Source of the DNA: Archivesica marissinica
Taxonomy: Eukaryota; Mollusca; Bivalvia; Venerida; Vesicomyidae
NCBI GenBank assembly: GCA_014843695.1
Contig: CM026386.1
Coordinates: 18,279,811 to 18,343,810 of the forward strand
Direction: 5' to 3'
Length of the DNA: 64,000 bases
Shown here: positions 22,601 through 35,400 of the stretch, piece by piece
Position numbering within the stretch: the first letter of the stretch is position 1
Layout: the number at the start of each line of letters is the position of its first letter
The notes under the pieces: model-generated
Database searches by the model: none
What the model saw: only the letters and a program-made list of their open reading frames with translations
What the model was told of the DNA's origin: nothing
Translations under genes and position numbers: made by a program

Positions 22601-25600
22601 CTATAATGCAACGTTATTGTAGCTATAGTAAAACGGACTAGAGTGTGCCGATGTTGGATTCCAGTCTAACAACGTCTATAGTACAACGTTATTGTAACTA
22701 TTGTAAATTGGACTAGAAAGAGACATTAGTGTCATTTTGTTACAACGATGAGGTTGCCATAGTAAGGCAGACTAGAACGTAACGCTTTTGATTTCCATAC
22801 TGACGGCGTCTATAATTCAACGTCATTGTAAATATTGTAAAACGGATTAGAAGGTGACAGTGATGGTATCCATGCTTACAACGCCTATGGTACAACGTTA
22901 TTCTAGCTATTGTAGCTATTGTCTATATTACAACATTAGTTTAGCCATAGTAAAACAGAAAATTCAAATATCGTTGACGCAATGTGATTGGTGAATACCA
23001 AATGTTTACATTTCAATACCCCCCCCCCCCACCATCAAGTAGAAGAATGAAGCGGACAACTTTTGGCCTGTTTACCTTCGGGGCTTTATTTAATGTGTGC
23101 GTTCTTATGCATCATTTACACTCCAATAAACACCACAAAATATGAATTCAGTTCTATAATAAAACGTGAGGTTATAGCCGTATTGGTTACAGCTATGTAA
23201 GAAAACTGATTAGAACGTAACGCTGTTGGTTTCAATAGTGATGGCGTCTATAATACAACGTTATTGTAGCTACTTTAAAACTAGAAAGAGACGTTATTGT
23301 AGCAATGGCTTCAACGATGTGGTAGGTAGCACTAGTAAAACGTACGAGAGCATGCCGTTAATGGTTTCCATGTTTACTACGTTTATAATACTACGTTGTA
23401 GCGGACTAGAATTTGACGTTATTGCCAACTTGGTTACAATCATATTGTAGCCATAGTAAAATGGAATAGAACGTGACGCTGTTTGTTTCCATACCGACGG
23501 CGTCTAGAATATAACGTTATTGTAGCTATTGTAAAAAGGACTAGAGTCTTAAGCTGATGGTTTTCATTCTAGCATCGTCTATTATACAACGTGTGTAGCT
23601 GGTGTGAAACGGACTAGGCGTTAATAAGTTTATAAGTCACGTTAATAAGTTTATAAGTGACGTTGGTATCATCTTGGTTACAATGTAGTAAAGCAGACTA
23701 GAAAATAACTCTGTATGTTTCCATATTAACGACGTCTATAATACAACGTTATTGTAGCTATTGTAAAACTGACGTACTCTATTATACGTGATTTGCATAC
23801 TGACGACGTATATAAGAAAACGTTATTTAAACTATAGTAAAACTGATTAGGAGTGACGTTATTGGCATCTTGGTTATACATATGGGCTAGTTGTAGTTAC
23901 AAGGACCAGAACCTCTGAACGTAACGCTGTTGGTTTCCGTTCTATTACTACATTATTGTAGCTATTGTTGGTTTCAATAATGTATTGAACTGTACAATAC
24001 AACGTTGATGCAGCCATAGTAACATGGACTAGAATATGCAGTGGTTGATTTCAATATTGAACTCTAGGGTACAAGGTTGGTATAGCCATAGTAACATGAA
24101 CTAGACTGCGAAGTTGTTGATGTTCATATTGAACTCTAAAATACAACGTTATCGTAACAATGGTAACTTGAACTCAAATGCGAAGTGGTTGGTTTTATAT
24201 TGGACTCTAAAGTACAACATTGGGGGGGGGGGTTCATATCAAAAGTCCAACGTTGAGGTAGCCATAGTAACATGGACTGGAATGCGTAGCTGTTGGTTTT
24301 CAAATTGAACTCTAAAATATAACGTTGGTGTAGCCATAGTAACATGGACTGGAATGCGTAGCTGTTGGTTTTCATATTAAATTCTAAAATACAACGTTGG
24401 TGTAGCCATAGTAACACGGATTAGAATGTGAAGTTGTTTATTCCATAGTGTACTCTAAAATATAACTTTGATGTATCCATAGTAACATGGACTGGAATGC
24501 GTAGCTGTTGGTTTTCAAATTGAACTCTAAAATACAACGTTGGTGTAGCCATAGTAACATGGACTGGAATGCGTAGTTGTTGGTTTTCATATTACATTCT
24601 AAAATACAACGTTGATGTAGCCATAGTAACATGGACTGGAATGCGTAGTTGTTGGTTTTCATATTACATTCTAAAATACAACGTTGATGTAGCCATAGTA
24701 ACATGGATAGGAATGCGTAGTTGTTGGTTTTTATATTACATTCTAAAATACAACGTTGATGTAGCCATAGTAGCATGAACTGGAATGCATAGTTGTTGGT
24801 TTTCATATTACATTCTAAAATACAACGTTGATGTAGCCATAGTAACATGAACTGGAATGCGAAGATGTTGGTTTTCATATTACATTCTAAAATACAACGT
24901 TGATGTAGCCATAGTAACATGGACTGGAATGCGTAGTTGTTGGTTTTCATATTACATTCTAAAATACAACGTTGATGTAGACATAGTAACATGAACTGGA
25001 ATGCGAAGATGTTGGTTTTCATATTACATTCTAAAATACAACGTTGATGTAGCCATAGTAACATGAACTGGAATGCGAAGATGTTGGTTTTCATATTACA
25101 TTCTAAAATACAACGTTGATGTAGCCATAGTAACATGAACTGGAATGCGTAGTTGTTGGTTTTCATATTACATTCTAAAATACAACGTTGATGTAGACAT
25201 AGTAACATGAACTGGAATGCGTAGTTGTTGGTTTTCATATTACATTCTAAAATACAACGTTGATGTAGCCATAGTAACATGGACTGGAATGCGAAGTTGT
25301 TGGTTTTCATATTACATTCTATAATACAACGTTGATGTAGCCATAGTAACATGAACTGGAATGCGTAGTTGTTGGTTTCTATAATGTATTAAACTCTAAA
25401 ATACAACGTTGGTGTAGCCATAGTAACACGGATTAGAATGTGAAGTTGTTTATTCCATACTGTACTCTAAAATATAACTTTGATGTATCCATAGTAACAT
25501 GGACTGGAATGCGTTGTTGGATTTCATATTATATTCTAAAATACAACGTTGGTGTAGCCATAGTAACATGAACTGGAATGCGAAGTTGTTGGTTTCTATA

Positions 25601-27461
25601 ATGTATTAAACTCTAAAATACAACGTTGATGTAGCCATAGTAACATGGACTAGAATGCGTAGTTGTTGGCTTTCATATTAAATTCTAAAATATAACTTTG
25701 ATGTATCCATAGTAACATGGACTGGAATGCGTAGTTGGTTTTCATATTATATTCTAAAATACAACGTTGATGTATCCATAGTAACATGGACTGGAATGCG
25801 TAGTTGGTTTTCATATAGAAACCTAAAATACAACGTTGATGTAACCATAGTAACATGGACTAGAAAGTTGTTGGTTTATATAAGTTATTGAAATCTGAAT
25901 TACAGTGTCGATGTTGCCATTACCATAATAGTAAAACAAACCCGAATGCAACATGGTTGCTTGCAAAACACCATCTGGAGCTAAAGATGGAAACAAATTA
26001 TTTGTATCTACAATCTATGACTTCATACAACATATATGATACCGTGTATCCTTTACATTGTACATGTACATTTAATCTGATTTTCAGTGTGCCTATACTC
26101 CTGCAAAGACATGCCGGACGGTGACTATCATTCATGTAAAGGGTGTTTATATTTTGCCACGTGTACAAATGGCTATCTCGTTGATGCAAGGAAGTGTGCA
26201 TGGTATGGTGGTTTACTGTGGGACGACAATAGAAAACATTGTGCATGGACATCACGTACCTGCAGTCAAGTCGAATACAATGCCCCAGAAAGTAACCAAA
26301 GTAAGTCAAATATACCTATACTTGTAGCAGAATACTGGCTTCAAAATTAAACACAATTACGCCCGGTGGTATTCAGGATTAAGGCTAGACTTCCAAATCA
26401 TCCCTTCCATCTACCTTAACGAGTATGTTAGATCAAGTCTACATAATTATTCATTCCAGTGAACTATCCCTCTACCTTAAAGTGTATGTTAGATCAAGTA
26501 TACATAGTAATACAGTCCAGTGAACTATCCCTCTACCTTAAAGTGTATGTTAGATCAAGTCTACATAGTTATTCATTCCAGTGAACTATCCCTCTACCTT
26601 AAAGTGTATGTTAGATCAAGTATACATAGTAATACAGTCCAGTGAACTATCCCTATACCTTAAAGTGTATGTTAGATCAAGTCTACACAGTTATACAGTC
26701 CAGTGAACTATCTCTCTACATTAAAGTATGTTAGATCAAGTCTACACAGTTATACAGTCCAGTGAACTATCCCTCTACCTTAAAGAGTATGTTAGATCAA
26801 GTCTACATAGTTATACAGTCCAGTGAACTATCTCTCTACCTTAAAGTGTATGTTAGATCAAGTCTACACAGTTATACAGTCCAATGAACTATATCTCTAC
26901 CTTAAAGTGTATGTTAGATCAAGTCTACACAGTTATACAGTCCAGTGAACTATCCCTCTACATTAAAGTGTATGTTAGATCAAGTCTACACAGTTATACA
27001 GCCCAGTGAACTATCCCTCTACATTAAAGTGTATGTTAGATCAAGTCTACACAGTTATACAGCCCAGTGAACTATCCCTCTACATTAAAGTGTATGTTAG
27101 ATCAAGTCTACACAGTAATACAGTCCAATGATCTTGTTACCTTTTTTCAGTTCGTATTTTACAAATTATCTTATTTATTTCAAACATGTTTATGCTTTTT
27201 GTATTTTATGTATTTATTTTCATCAGCCATTTATATTCTATGTATCTATTTTCAGTCAGTAACTGTCTAGATGATTGTTTTGGGATGGTAGACGGGAACT
27301 ACCAGTCGTGTCAAGGATGTCGCGTATACATCACATGCTCTAACGGACTCACCTACGACAATCGCCAATGTCCATGGTTTTTACAATGGGATGATAAACG
27401 TAAAAGCTGTGTCTGGAGATCTGGCACGTGTAAAGAAGAACCAGTCGATGATGATAACTAG
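19603..27461 (+). CDS. Secreted protein with two chitin-binding (CBM14/peritrophin-A-like) domains, 4 coding exons
   Basis: Coding exons are 19603-19662, 21742-21814, 26088-26300 and 27256-27461 (552 nt, 183 aa). All introns are GT-AG and phases agree (0, 1, 1). Residues 1-20 form a hydrophobic signal peptide (MKLLGVPLLALLLVV). Two domains follow, at about 46-105 and 119-175. They share one pattern: CxxxC, DGxYxxCxxC, YxxCxNG, then WDD(N/K)RK.CxW and a last Cys, eight Cys each. This Cys/aromatic pattern is that of the peritrophin-A/CBM14 family, which binds chitin outside the cell, so a role in shell, gut lining or mucus matrix is inference. The tail is acidic (EEPVDDDN). Exon 2 (CEFDNRF...) has no recognised domain but is needed: exon 1 joined straight to exon 3 would put the Cys domain out of frame. 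Introns 2 and 3 carry minisatellites, intron 1 five SINE pieces. No upstream 5' UTR exon was located. Confidence 0.87.
19865..20075 (+). mobile_element. SINE S3 in intron 1 of the chitin-binding gene
   Basis: Head cgctgacttgtataccactg with box B GGGTTCAAGCTCC, then GGTTGGTGCACCAAATATTG, and a tail gtcgcttaaatgggcaaccg that resembles the S2 tail. S2 and S3 thus share a 3' module with different heads. Confidence 0.8.
20164..20448 (-). mobile_element. SINE S2 in intron 1, 10-bp target duplication
   Basis: Full-length S2 reversed. TACCCATAAA occurs just before (20152) and just after it. Confidence 0.87.
20532..20700 (-). mobile_element. SINE S5, 5'-truncated, reverse
   Basis: Matches in reverse the 3' part of S5 at 49251: cgaccaccgtaccat, gaaaacccacctgttcgatc, and a tail with tttacaacgattacgaagca. 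Confidence 0.78.
20709..20992 (+). mobile_element. SINE S2 in intron 1, forward
   Basis: Head gtagtccagtggttaacacg, box B CAGGTTCGAGACC, body accagaggagac and tail gtcgctcatatgggcaaccg. It forms an inverted pair with the copy at 20164-20448. Confidence 0.86.
21022..21250 (-). mobile_element. SINE S4 in intron 1, reverse
   Basis: A full-length reverse copy, very similar to 19289 and 31594 (ggaatccatcgccacgaggg, ggctcgaactccggaccttt). Confidence 0.86.
21742..21814 (+). CDS. Chitin-binding protein coding exon 2 (linker)
   Basis: It lies between a strong pyrimidine-AG acceptor (gttttttcag) and the donor A|gtaagt. It is 73 nt, open, and turns the phase-0 end of exon 1 into the phase-1 start that exon 3 needs. 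It encodes 24 residues starting CEFDNRFAEI. The sequence itself is not recognised, so support comes from splice sites and phase. Confidence 0.72.
21951..25880. repeat. 72-bp satellite-like array filling intron 2 of the chitin-binding gene
   Basis: The unit contains aaatacaacgttgatgtagc, catagtaacatgaactggaa and tgcgtagttgttggttttca. Copies from about 24240 to 25870 are similar. From 22020 to 24100 the same words (acgttatt, tagctatagtaaaacggact) are spaced 75-85 bp and strongly diverged. Roughly 50 units. Long minus-strand frames here are artefacts of 72 = 3 x 24. Poly-C/G runs lie at 21951, 23020 and 24222. Confidence 0.93.
26088..26300 (+). CDS. Chitin-binding protein coding exon 3 (domain 1)
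   Basis: Acceptor is ctgattttcag, donor is CAAA|gtaagt. It encodes the first eight-cysteine domain (CLYSCKDMPDGDYHSC... to ...CAWTSRTC) and a short polar linker. The exon has phase 1 at both ends, so it is a symmetric module and probably arose by exon duplication with exon 4. Confidence 0.9.
26395..27140. repeat. 61-bp minisatellite in intron 3 of the chitin-binding gene, about 12 copies
   Basis: The unit holds cttaaagtgtatgttagatc, aagtctacacagttatacag and tccagtgaactatccctcta. It ends about 115 bp before the exon 4 acceptor. Confidence 0.94.
27256..27461 (+). CDS. Chitin-binding protein coding exon 4 (domain 2, stop)
   Basis: Acceptor is ctattttcag; the exon ends at TAG 27459-27461. It encodes the second domain (CLDDCFGMVDGNYQSC... 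to ...CVWRSGTC) with the same Cys spacing as exon 3, then an acidic C-terminus. An AATAAA lies about 315 bp downstream, near 27776, and is a possible poly(A) signal. Confidence 0.9.
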
Positions 27462-27529
27462 GTGCAACAACAGTATGGACAAACATGCAAATTGGAACTA
27501 GTAGTGAATGTAGACATATCCGACAGTCC

Positions 27530-27720
27530 AGACTCATTTATTTTATCTCGATTGTGAAATAAGTGTTTATAGCTTTTGACTAATCACTCTCGTGACCTAT
27601 TGGTGTAATGGATACTGTCGCGAAACTGAGGAGCAATGAGTTTGAGACATGTCAGGACCAGGGTGGTGGTGTACTTAGTCAAACCACTCGCATCCATATT
27701 ACCTCTTCCCTATCCCGGCG
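27530..27720 (-). mobile_element. Diverged SINE S4 fragment
   Basis: In reverse it has the S4 tail (tttattttatctcgattgtg, aatcactctcgtgacct) and a weak body. The head is not clear. Confidence 0.55.
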
Positions 27721-28965
27721 ATGGATTCCAATCAGAGAGCTTAGCCTATAGTTATAAGTACATATTTCAACCTAAAATAAATGTGCGCATTTGGCCACAA
27801 TGTCGAGCAAGCAAGACTGTGTAGATAGCGCTCTTCAAATGATCTTCAAACTGGCGCACCATTGACAGACACGTTTATTATGGTAACAACACTTACTACA
27901 AGCATGGCAGAACTTGTTCTGGCCACCAACACTGTATACGTTGTTGTCTAACTAAGAAAAATTAAGAATATTATTCTGGTGTTTTAATTGTTTTATATAT
28001 AAAAGTATGCAATATATAAATAGCACAAGAAGGAAAACTAAATGTATTTATTTTACGATTGCTAATGAAATCTTTTTTTTTAAATTCCATTTTTTATTTC
28101 TCTATCAACATACATAAATACAAAATCAATATATTTTAACAATACAATGTACTAACATAAATTAATGTCTTTTATATAGTATTTCCATGCTAAATCGCAG
28201 ATACATTAAATATCAATACAATGTATATGTATTCATGAATCAAACATCGGAAACGTCATTAGTCAACTTAGCAAAATTTATTTATTCAACAGACAGAATG
28301 CGAACACAACAAACGTAATAAACAGTCAGACATTTAGTTTCTTTTTCCATTTACACTTGAATAACTCTTCTGTAAAATTGCATGTATTTACTATGTGTGT
28401 AATTATGCATAATTATTCTTTGCTCTTAGCATGTATATGCTTTATGCAATAAACAAGTTGAATTGAATTGAATTGTATGATAGAGATAAATTTCATCACG
28501 TTTTTTGAAAGAGAGAGAGAGAGAAATATAGGAAGAGAAATAGTGTGGATGGTTGAGTATATACTATAACATTAAAAGGTTAGTTAATTAATGTGATTCA
28601 GAAACAGTCTCCATTTTAGTGTGAAAGTAGTATGCTTGTTTTGCCAATGAAATATAGAAATGTATCAGTAAGCCAATATGTATACTGGTTGAAGTGAAGA
28701 TAATTCTCACTGTTTTATAGTTAACCAAAAAAAAGCACCTGTGTTTGGGGTTTCCTTCCGAAAACATTTAGGGTAGTAGGTCGAAATCCTTTTTATTTTT
28801 AATATTCCAAAGAAATTAGGGTATGTCAGATTTCATTTTCTAACTTTTTGTATCATAAAAATATCGTAAAGTTGTGAAATAACCCGGTGCATATTTCAAA
28901 TATCTTTTTCATGAACCTCAAACACACCACGGCATGTCCAGATTTATAGCGGCCAGAAAGGGGAG
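27721..28965. other. No gene; probable LINE 3' tail near 28380-28480
   Basis: The string aagttgaattgaattgaatt near 28450-28480, after atgcaataaac, looks like the short-repeat tail of a CR1/L2-type LINE. A (GA)n run is at 28506. The rest shows nothing. Confidence 0.5.
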
Positions 28966-29152
28966 GGCTGTAAACGGGGAGGGCTGTAAATAATGTTGTT
29001 ATAACTTGTAGCCCAACCCATTTGCTTTTTTCCCCTTGACAAAACAAATGTATCGTATACTGCAATCATATAATTACATATTAATCTCTGATTTGTTCTT
29101 AGTATTGTATGTATATATGTAATGTATTGTATGAAAAAAATATTATTATTAA
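28966..29152 (+). mobile_element. 5'-truncated SINE S8 with 13-bp target duplication
   Basis: TAGCGGCCAGAAA precedes (ends 28965) and follows (starts 29154). The element holds GGGCTGTAAATAATGTTGTT and CCCAACCCATTTGC, ending in an A/T tail. A short internal duplication (ggggagggctgtaaa) marks its 5' end. Confidence 0.85.
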
Positions 29153-29167
29153 CTAGCGGCCAGAAAT

Positions 29168-30949
29168 TTTGAGCATGGAATCGCCGTGAAGAGTTTTGGA
29201 AAGCTGATCATGCAGCCATTGCTGTAAGATCTGGTATGGTGATGGGGCCCGGGTAATCCAAACGAATACAGGTTGATTATTGGATGACGTTCCATTGTAG
29301 TTTCGAGGCTAAAGTTTCCACTATTTTCAGAAATCTTGTTAATAAAATATTGCCGAAGATTACGTTTTTTTGTGGCAGTGTTTATTTTTTGTTTTTATTA
29401 TGGGGGAAACGCTTTGGTCGAGACAAAAATAGAATCGGTCGGGTAACTCCTAACACAGGATGTTTTATTATGGCCTTTTGGTTTCCAGCTGCTGCAGAAG
29501 TTGGACATTTTCGGCTTAAGTCGTCAATAACGTCTAAATGCGACGTTCTAGCTCTAATTAGCACATAGTTGCATTCTTTTCTATCACAAAAACACCTTTG
29601 TTTAAGTGAATGATCAAATTATAGTTCAATCACTAACATAGGCTTTTATTATCACCCGTGGCTAGCATGCTTTCAATGTGCATTCGTTGACATATAATTT
29701 GATCAAACAACTAAGCCCTATATATACTATAGATATACTCATAATAATAATTGTTTTAGATGTTCAGTAGATCATACACTGCAGAATACAAACAGCATCT
29801 ACGTAGTTATTCTATCTAACACTAAATAGTGCTTACATTTGTAACCAACTTTAGTTTAAACATATTTTATTTCCCAATATAATACATATTGAATAATGCA
29901 TACATTACATATATCAAAATACAGAAAAAGGATTAGATTGAAAAACAGAGTCTTATAGAATTCTTTTCCTAACCAACTTTAAAAGAAGCTAAGTAATACT
30001 TCTATTATTTAGTGATCTCCCATAAGGACTAATTAATTACTTTATATTAGAAAAGCATATGCGTGCGTGGGTGTTGGTTGTGTGAGTGAATGGGGGTGTA
30101 AGTGTGAATACGAGGCTATGTATGTGAGAGAGAAAGCGAGAATGATAGATTTAAATATTTTTGTAACTTAACCACATTTGATAAATATGTACACATTTGC
30201 AAATAATTTCTGTTATTATCAAACTGTTAAATGTATAATGTTTGTGAAATGTGTTTAAATAACAAAATAAATATATTCAATAAAAAAGGGGAAAAAAGAA
30301 AAGCATATGTTGTAAACCTTCCAACACCACATACCTCTAAATATGCTTGCAAACAGTGTAGATCCAGATGAGCCGTTTCACGAGGATCTGTACTTTTTGA
30401 CAGTGATATTACTATTTTTAAACAAAATTACCCATTTTGATAATTGAACTAGTCCAAAATTAATTTTCTTATTAATTTATAGGTCTAAAAATATAATGGA
30501 CCAGTCCATGTCTATGACTTGGTGTTGAATGGGTTAAGCATCATGATCACCATGATCAAGTACAGCCATTTACATACTAAATAGATCACTAGAATATTTT
30601 TCAAAACAAAACTACATCAAAAAATCATTAATAACTGTTTTTCCATCAAAATATTCAGTAATTCTCTTCAGAGAAGTATCTTTCAATGTGTAATATGGAC
30701 CAATTCATCTTTTTTAAATACAATGTATCACATTGAAGACAATTCGGGACAAAAATGATCAAACAAATGACACACATGAGCATGCAAGTAATGCATAAAT
30801 TATACAATTAATGACCTGAAATGCAGAAACAATATATCACAGTTGGTAGATCAATTAAGATAACTATGTAAAACATGTGTCTATTATTATAAATTGACAC
30901 CATCACAAAAACGAGATAATTTCTAGTGAAAATCCCATCACAAATTATG
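29168..30949. other. No gene seen
   Basis: About 1.8 kb, AT-rich, with no recognised repeat or exon. The plus frame 29284-29568 has no family signature. Confidence 0.5.
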
Positions 30950-30954
30950 TTAGA

Positions 30955-31120
30955 TTTGATGGTGAAACAAGTTTTATTAAATTTTAGATTAATTGCTTTT
31001 GAAACCTCTTTCCTGGTGGAATCCATTGTCATGGTGTATAGAGAAGGCAATGCAGATATAAGTGTCTTGACGAAGGACACCACCACCATGGTTCTGAAAG
31101 GCTCAAACTCGTGAGTTCTT
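30955..31120 (-). mobile_element. Old SINE S4 fragment
   Basis: In reverse it resembles S4: cctctttcctggtggaatcc, attgtcatgg, and cttgacgaaggacacc in place of the usual cttgcctaagggcac. Strongly diverged. Confidence 0.5.
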
Positions 31121-31175
31121 GATTCCAAAACATTCACTGTATCCACCACCGTGGGATTAAAATTCGTTACATATA

Positions 31176-31457
31176 CAGGACTCATTCTACGTCATAATTT
31201 TTGGGAGAAATGAGAAAACGTGCGACTGTGTCCATTTAATAAATTTCAACTAAATAGGGTTAAAAGACGCAATATCACCATTCAATACAACATTTCAATA
31301 TATGGAGTGCTTTATAATGGGCCAGTTCAGCTTACTTGACGAAATGTTGTATGAAAATTGTAAAAAATATATATGGAAAATTAGGGGCCACCAGAGGGCG
31401 AAGTCAGGGTCACCAGGGTGACTATTTCGTTCAAGTCCCCCTCTAGAATAAGCCCTG
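31176..31457 (+). mobile_element. CAGGG-TIR mini-transposon, copy 1
   Basis: The left end is CAGGACTCATTCTACGTCAT and the right end CCCTCTAGAATAAGCCCTG. TACATAT lies on both sides, one base out from each end. The body contains gtgctttataatgggccagt and agagggcgaagtcagggtc, shared with three to four other copies. Confidence 0.8.
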
Positions 31458-31506
31458 CTACATATTATATCCGTACTATTATTATGCTATAACGAATTAT
31501 TACATA

Positions 31507-32110
31507 AAACAGAAGACCATTCTCTCAATGAGAGACATTAGTCAGTTAAATTACTGCCCCCAGAATACACTTTTTATATAAGTTTAAGTTTAGTTTATAC
31601 AAATTTATTTTAGCTCGATTGTGAAACAAGTTCTTACAACTTATATGTATCACTCTCGAGACCTCATTCCTGATGGAATCCATCGCCACGAGGGAGAGAG
31701 CAGAGGCAACGTGGAATTTAAATGCCTTGCCTAAGGGCACAATCGTAACGGCTTCAGCGGGGCTCGAACTCCGGACCTTTCGCACCTGAAGCGAACACGC
31801 ATCCACTGAGCTATCACGACTTCCACAAATATAAGTTTACGGTCGTTATCTTTATCGTTGTTTCCTTTGCATCACATACTATCAATTTTCATCTGTTTTC
31901 TCATCTTAACATTATGAACTATCGACTGATATCCTACAGTATTTCCAATGGATACTTTACTGTAGGAATTTAATTAATTAACATGACTGTGATAAAATCA
32001 CATTTATTATACCACAACATCTGGTTAGGGGAAAATAGTAAAAACAAAGGATTCCAACGAAAAGGACCGATATACATTTCGAGATAAATCAGACATTATC
32101 TGCCAAGGAG
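31507..32110 (+). repeat. Dispersed repeat R1, copy B, carrying a nested SINE
   Basis: Matches copy A (9640-10146) in reverse: ctctcaatgagagacattag, ccaatggatactttactg, aggattccaacgaaaaggac and acatttcgagataaatcaga. SINE S4 (31594-31826) interrupts it. A third piece is at about 52540-52625. Confidence 0.65.
31594..31826 (-). mobile_element. SINE S4 nested in R1
   Basis: A full-length reverse S4, with tttatacaaatttattttag, ggaatccatcgccacgaggg and ggctcgaactccggaccttt. Confidence 0.86.
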
Positions 32111-32244
32111 GTTAATAGAAAAAAACAGCGATATCGATTATTTATGATTAATTTATCATAATAATGCTTACAAACATATCAACAAATGAAATTAAATATA
32201 TAATAAATCAACGCTATATTTTATGTCAGTTTTAATTAGTTTTC

Positions 32245-32486
32245 CTATTCTGTCGGCAATTGTTCCTCTTTAGAACCTTCTTCTGCTACCTCTTCCTTTT
32301 TCTCAGCTTCTGCCTCAGTATTTTCTCCATCTTCAGTCTTCTCACCCTCCCCAGTAGGTTTATCTCCATCAGTTTTCTCCCCTTCCTCTGTACTTTTGCC
32401 ACCATCAGTGGCTGTCGCTATGTCCTCCTCAGAGTGTTCTTTCTTCTCTTCGACAATTGTTTCCAAGCGCTGGTCTGATTCAGTGC
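32245..32486 (-). CDS. MDH1B: MDH1B coding exon 5 (acidic tail, stop)
   Basis: The acceptor cattgacag is followed by GC, which completes the Gly codon from exon 4. It encodes a low-complexity tail rich in Glu, Lys, Gly and Thr with imperfect GEKTxDGxxT repeats, ending QLPTE-stop. No AATAAA is evident close downstream on this strand; ATTAAA lies about 15 bp past the stop. Confidence 0.88.
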
Positions 32487-35400
32487 CTGTCAATGTTACA
32501 TTAAACATATTTATTTACTGTCAGAACATGATCCATTACAATATAAATTAAGGAATTGGACAGGTAGCTGCATCAGCTTATCGGTGTCGTATTGCATATT
32601 TGCCAATCAGCTCACTTAGTAAACTCTCCTATATCTCCTGAGTCTGTACCAAACTCTCCTATATCTCCCGAGTCTGTACCAAGCTCTCCTATATCTCCTG
32701 AGTCTGTACCAAACTCTCCTATATCTCCCAGAGTCTGTACCAAACTCTCCTATATCTCCCCCGAGACTGTACCAAACTCTCCTATATCTCCCCGAGTCTG
32801 TACCAAACTCTCCTATATCTCCCCGAGTCTGTACCAAACTCTCCTATATCTCCCCCGAGACTGTACCAAACGCTCCTATATCTCCCCGAGTCTGTACCAA
32901 ACTCTCCTATATCTCCCCGAGTCTGTACCAAACTCTCCTATATCTCCCCGAGTCTGTACCAAACTCTCCTATATCTCCCGAGTCTGTACCAAACTCTCCT
33001 ATATCTCCCGAGTCTGTACCAAACTCTCCTAGATCTCCCCGAGTCTGTACCAAACTCTCCTATATCTCCTCGAGTCTGTACCAAACTCTCTTATATCTCC
33101 CGAGTCTGTACCAAACTCTCCTATATCTCCCGAGTCTGTACCAAACTCTCCTATATCTCCCCGGAGTCTGTACCAAACTCTCCTATATCTCCCCGAGTCT
33201 GTACCAAACTCTCCTATACCTCCCGAGTCTGTACCAATCTCTCCTATATCTCCCCGAGTCTGTATCAAACTCTCCTATATCTCTCCGAGTCTGTACCAAA
33301 TTCGTCTATTTCTCCCGAGTCTGTACCAAACTCTCCTATATCTCCCCGAGTCTGTACCACACTCTACTATATCTCTCCGAGTCTGTACCAAACTCTCCTA
33401 TATCTCCCCGAGTCTGTACCAAACTCTCCTATATCTCCCGAGTCTGTACCAAACTCTCCTATATCTCCCCGAGTCTGTACCACACTCTACTATATCTCTC
33501 CGAGTCTGTACCAAATTCGTCTATATCTCCCGAGTCTGTACCAAACTCTCCTATATCTCCCCGAGTATGTACCAAACTCGCCTATAACTCCCCGAGTCTG
33601 TACCAAACTCTTCTATATCTCCCGCGTATGTACCATATCTACTGCACTTCATAACTGGAAGTGCCAAGTGAACAAAGTCATTACTAATACTGCATGATAC
33701 CACTATTAGTGGTCGGCTATGCAATGCTCACTGATCTTAAGTGAAGCTCTTCCTAACACTGCCAATAAACTCGTGTGTATGCCAGTATTATCAGCATCTA
33801 CAATCAACACAAGTTCTAAACCGTCAATTGGCGTTTTAATAATAGTTGGAGCCGACTAATAATCATTCAATATAAATATTTTCATATTTGTCATTTAATG
33901 CATTTTATTCCAGATGATTATATAGCAATTCGTTGATTAAGGTCTGTAAGAAAATGTTTCAAATAATTATATGAATATTGATATTATGTGGTTATTAGTT
34001 TGCTCCACATACTGTAAAACACCAGGTAACCAATTATGTTGACTGTAGTGAAAGAATGAGTTCAGACAAAATTAAGGAAATCAGCTAGGAACTGAATTCT
34101 AGATATGGTTCACATACATGTACAAAGAAGTTAAATTAAGTTCAAATTATCACCTTTGTCCTCGCCCTCTGGTGGCTGGTTGGAGGACGAGTTCACATCA
34201 CCATCGGGTGTAGGAAGTTTGGGGCCCGGAAATATCACCTCTAACTCTGACTCCAGACTCTGTAACAGTCACAGTAAGTGGATATACAGTATATACCACC
34301 ATCTCAATAATGCTGTGTTACATGGTACATGTCATCTCCAACCAGATAAGTAGAAACTGATATATTTTTCACAATTTCAGTCTAGAGTAGGGCTACATAT
34401 TTACCATTTCAATCTAGAGTATGGCTATAGATATCACCATTTTAATCTAGAGTAGTAGTAGTAGTAGTAGTATGTTTTTCACCATTTCAGCCTAGAGCAG
34501 ACATTTGGTAAAACCTTCTACAATAGAGTGCCTTGAAACTATGTGATTTTATTGTTTAATATCTGTCCAAAAATACCGGTAGCTCACATGATGTTTTTCC
34601 AAGGTTTTGTCCGATCTAACCTAGTAGGGTCATGATCTTGCTTGATCTAAATAAAGTTATTAGAGTTATGTGCTCATATGCCAGGCCACACACCACAACC
34701 CATTTTGTCAAGGAGACCCCCTACCCTACACAATCCAACCGAGTGCATTTCCCTTACTTTCTGAAGTAAGATTTTGTGTTCCCAATTTCTAATAATATAT
34801 ATTGACATGTATGGTAAAGCTCCGGCACAACTCATTAATTACCGGTAATAAGTATTTCCTATTGGCGGACAGGGAAACCAGAGTTCTACAAGGATTCACT
34901 GCATGTTAGCTCTTTTGGTACAAACAGGGTCGCTAGTGATTATTTCTGCGAAATAACTTTGAATTCTGACAATTGATTTCAGATAAGCAAGAATTTAAAG
35001 TTCTTCCCTTTGGCTACCATTGCAACCAGAGACTAACTTGTCAATGATTCGTATGCTATGGTAATCAGGTCTGGGAATTTATATTGAATTCTGATCACCG
35101 ATTTCAAAGAAACATTTTTTTTTAAAGATACTTGTCATTACTATGACGACTAGAGATCTGCAAAGATCCAATTCACTTTATTTATCTACGCAGAGGAACC
35201 AACCCAACCATTGATGTGGAGTGTCATCGAAATTGTCAGATGTTTCAAAGATGTTATTTCAACTTGGCAGGTGAACGATTTAGTAATACATGGAGATCTA
35301 CTAGGCCCTCTCTGCTTTGAGAAAGACTAGGATTATCACATGTATAATAATGGGTGTTCATCGGGCTTGTGAAACGCACTGACTTGTAAAAGAAAGTGAT

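Noticed and set aside
24438..25352. 304-codon minus-strand frame (LWLHQRCILECNMKTN repeats)
   Set aside because: It translates the 72-bp intron array (72 = 24 codons). It lies inside an intron of a plus-strand gene, has no start context, and decays together with the array.
30808..31185. 125-codon minus-strand frame
   Set aside because: It overlaps a diverged S4 SINE and has no recognisable domain.
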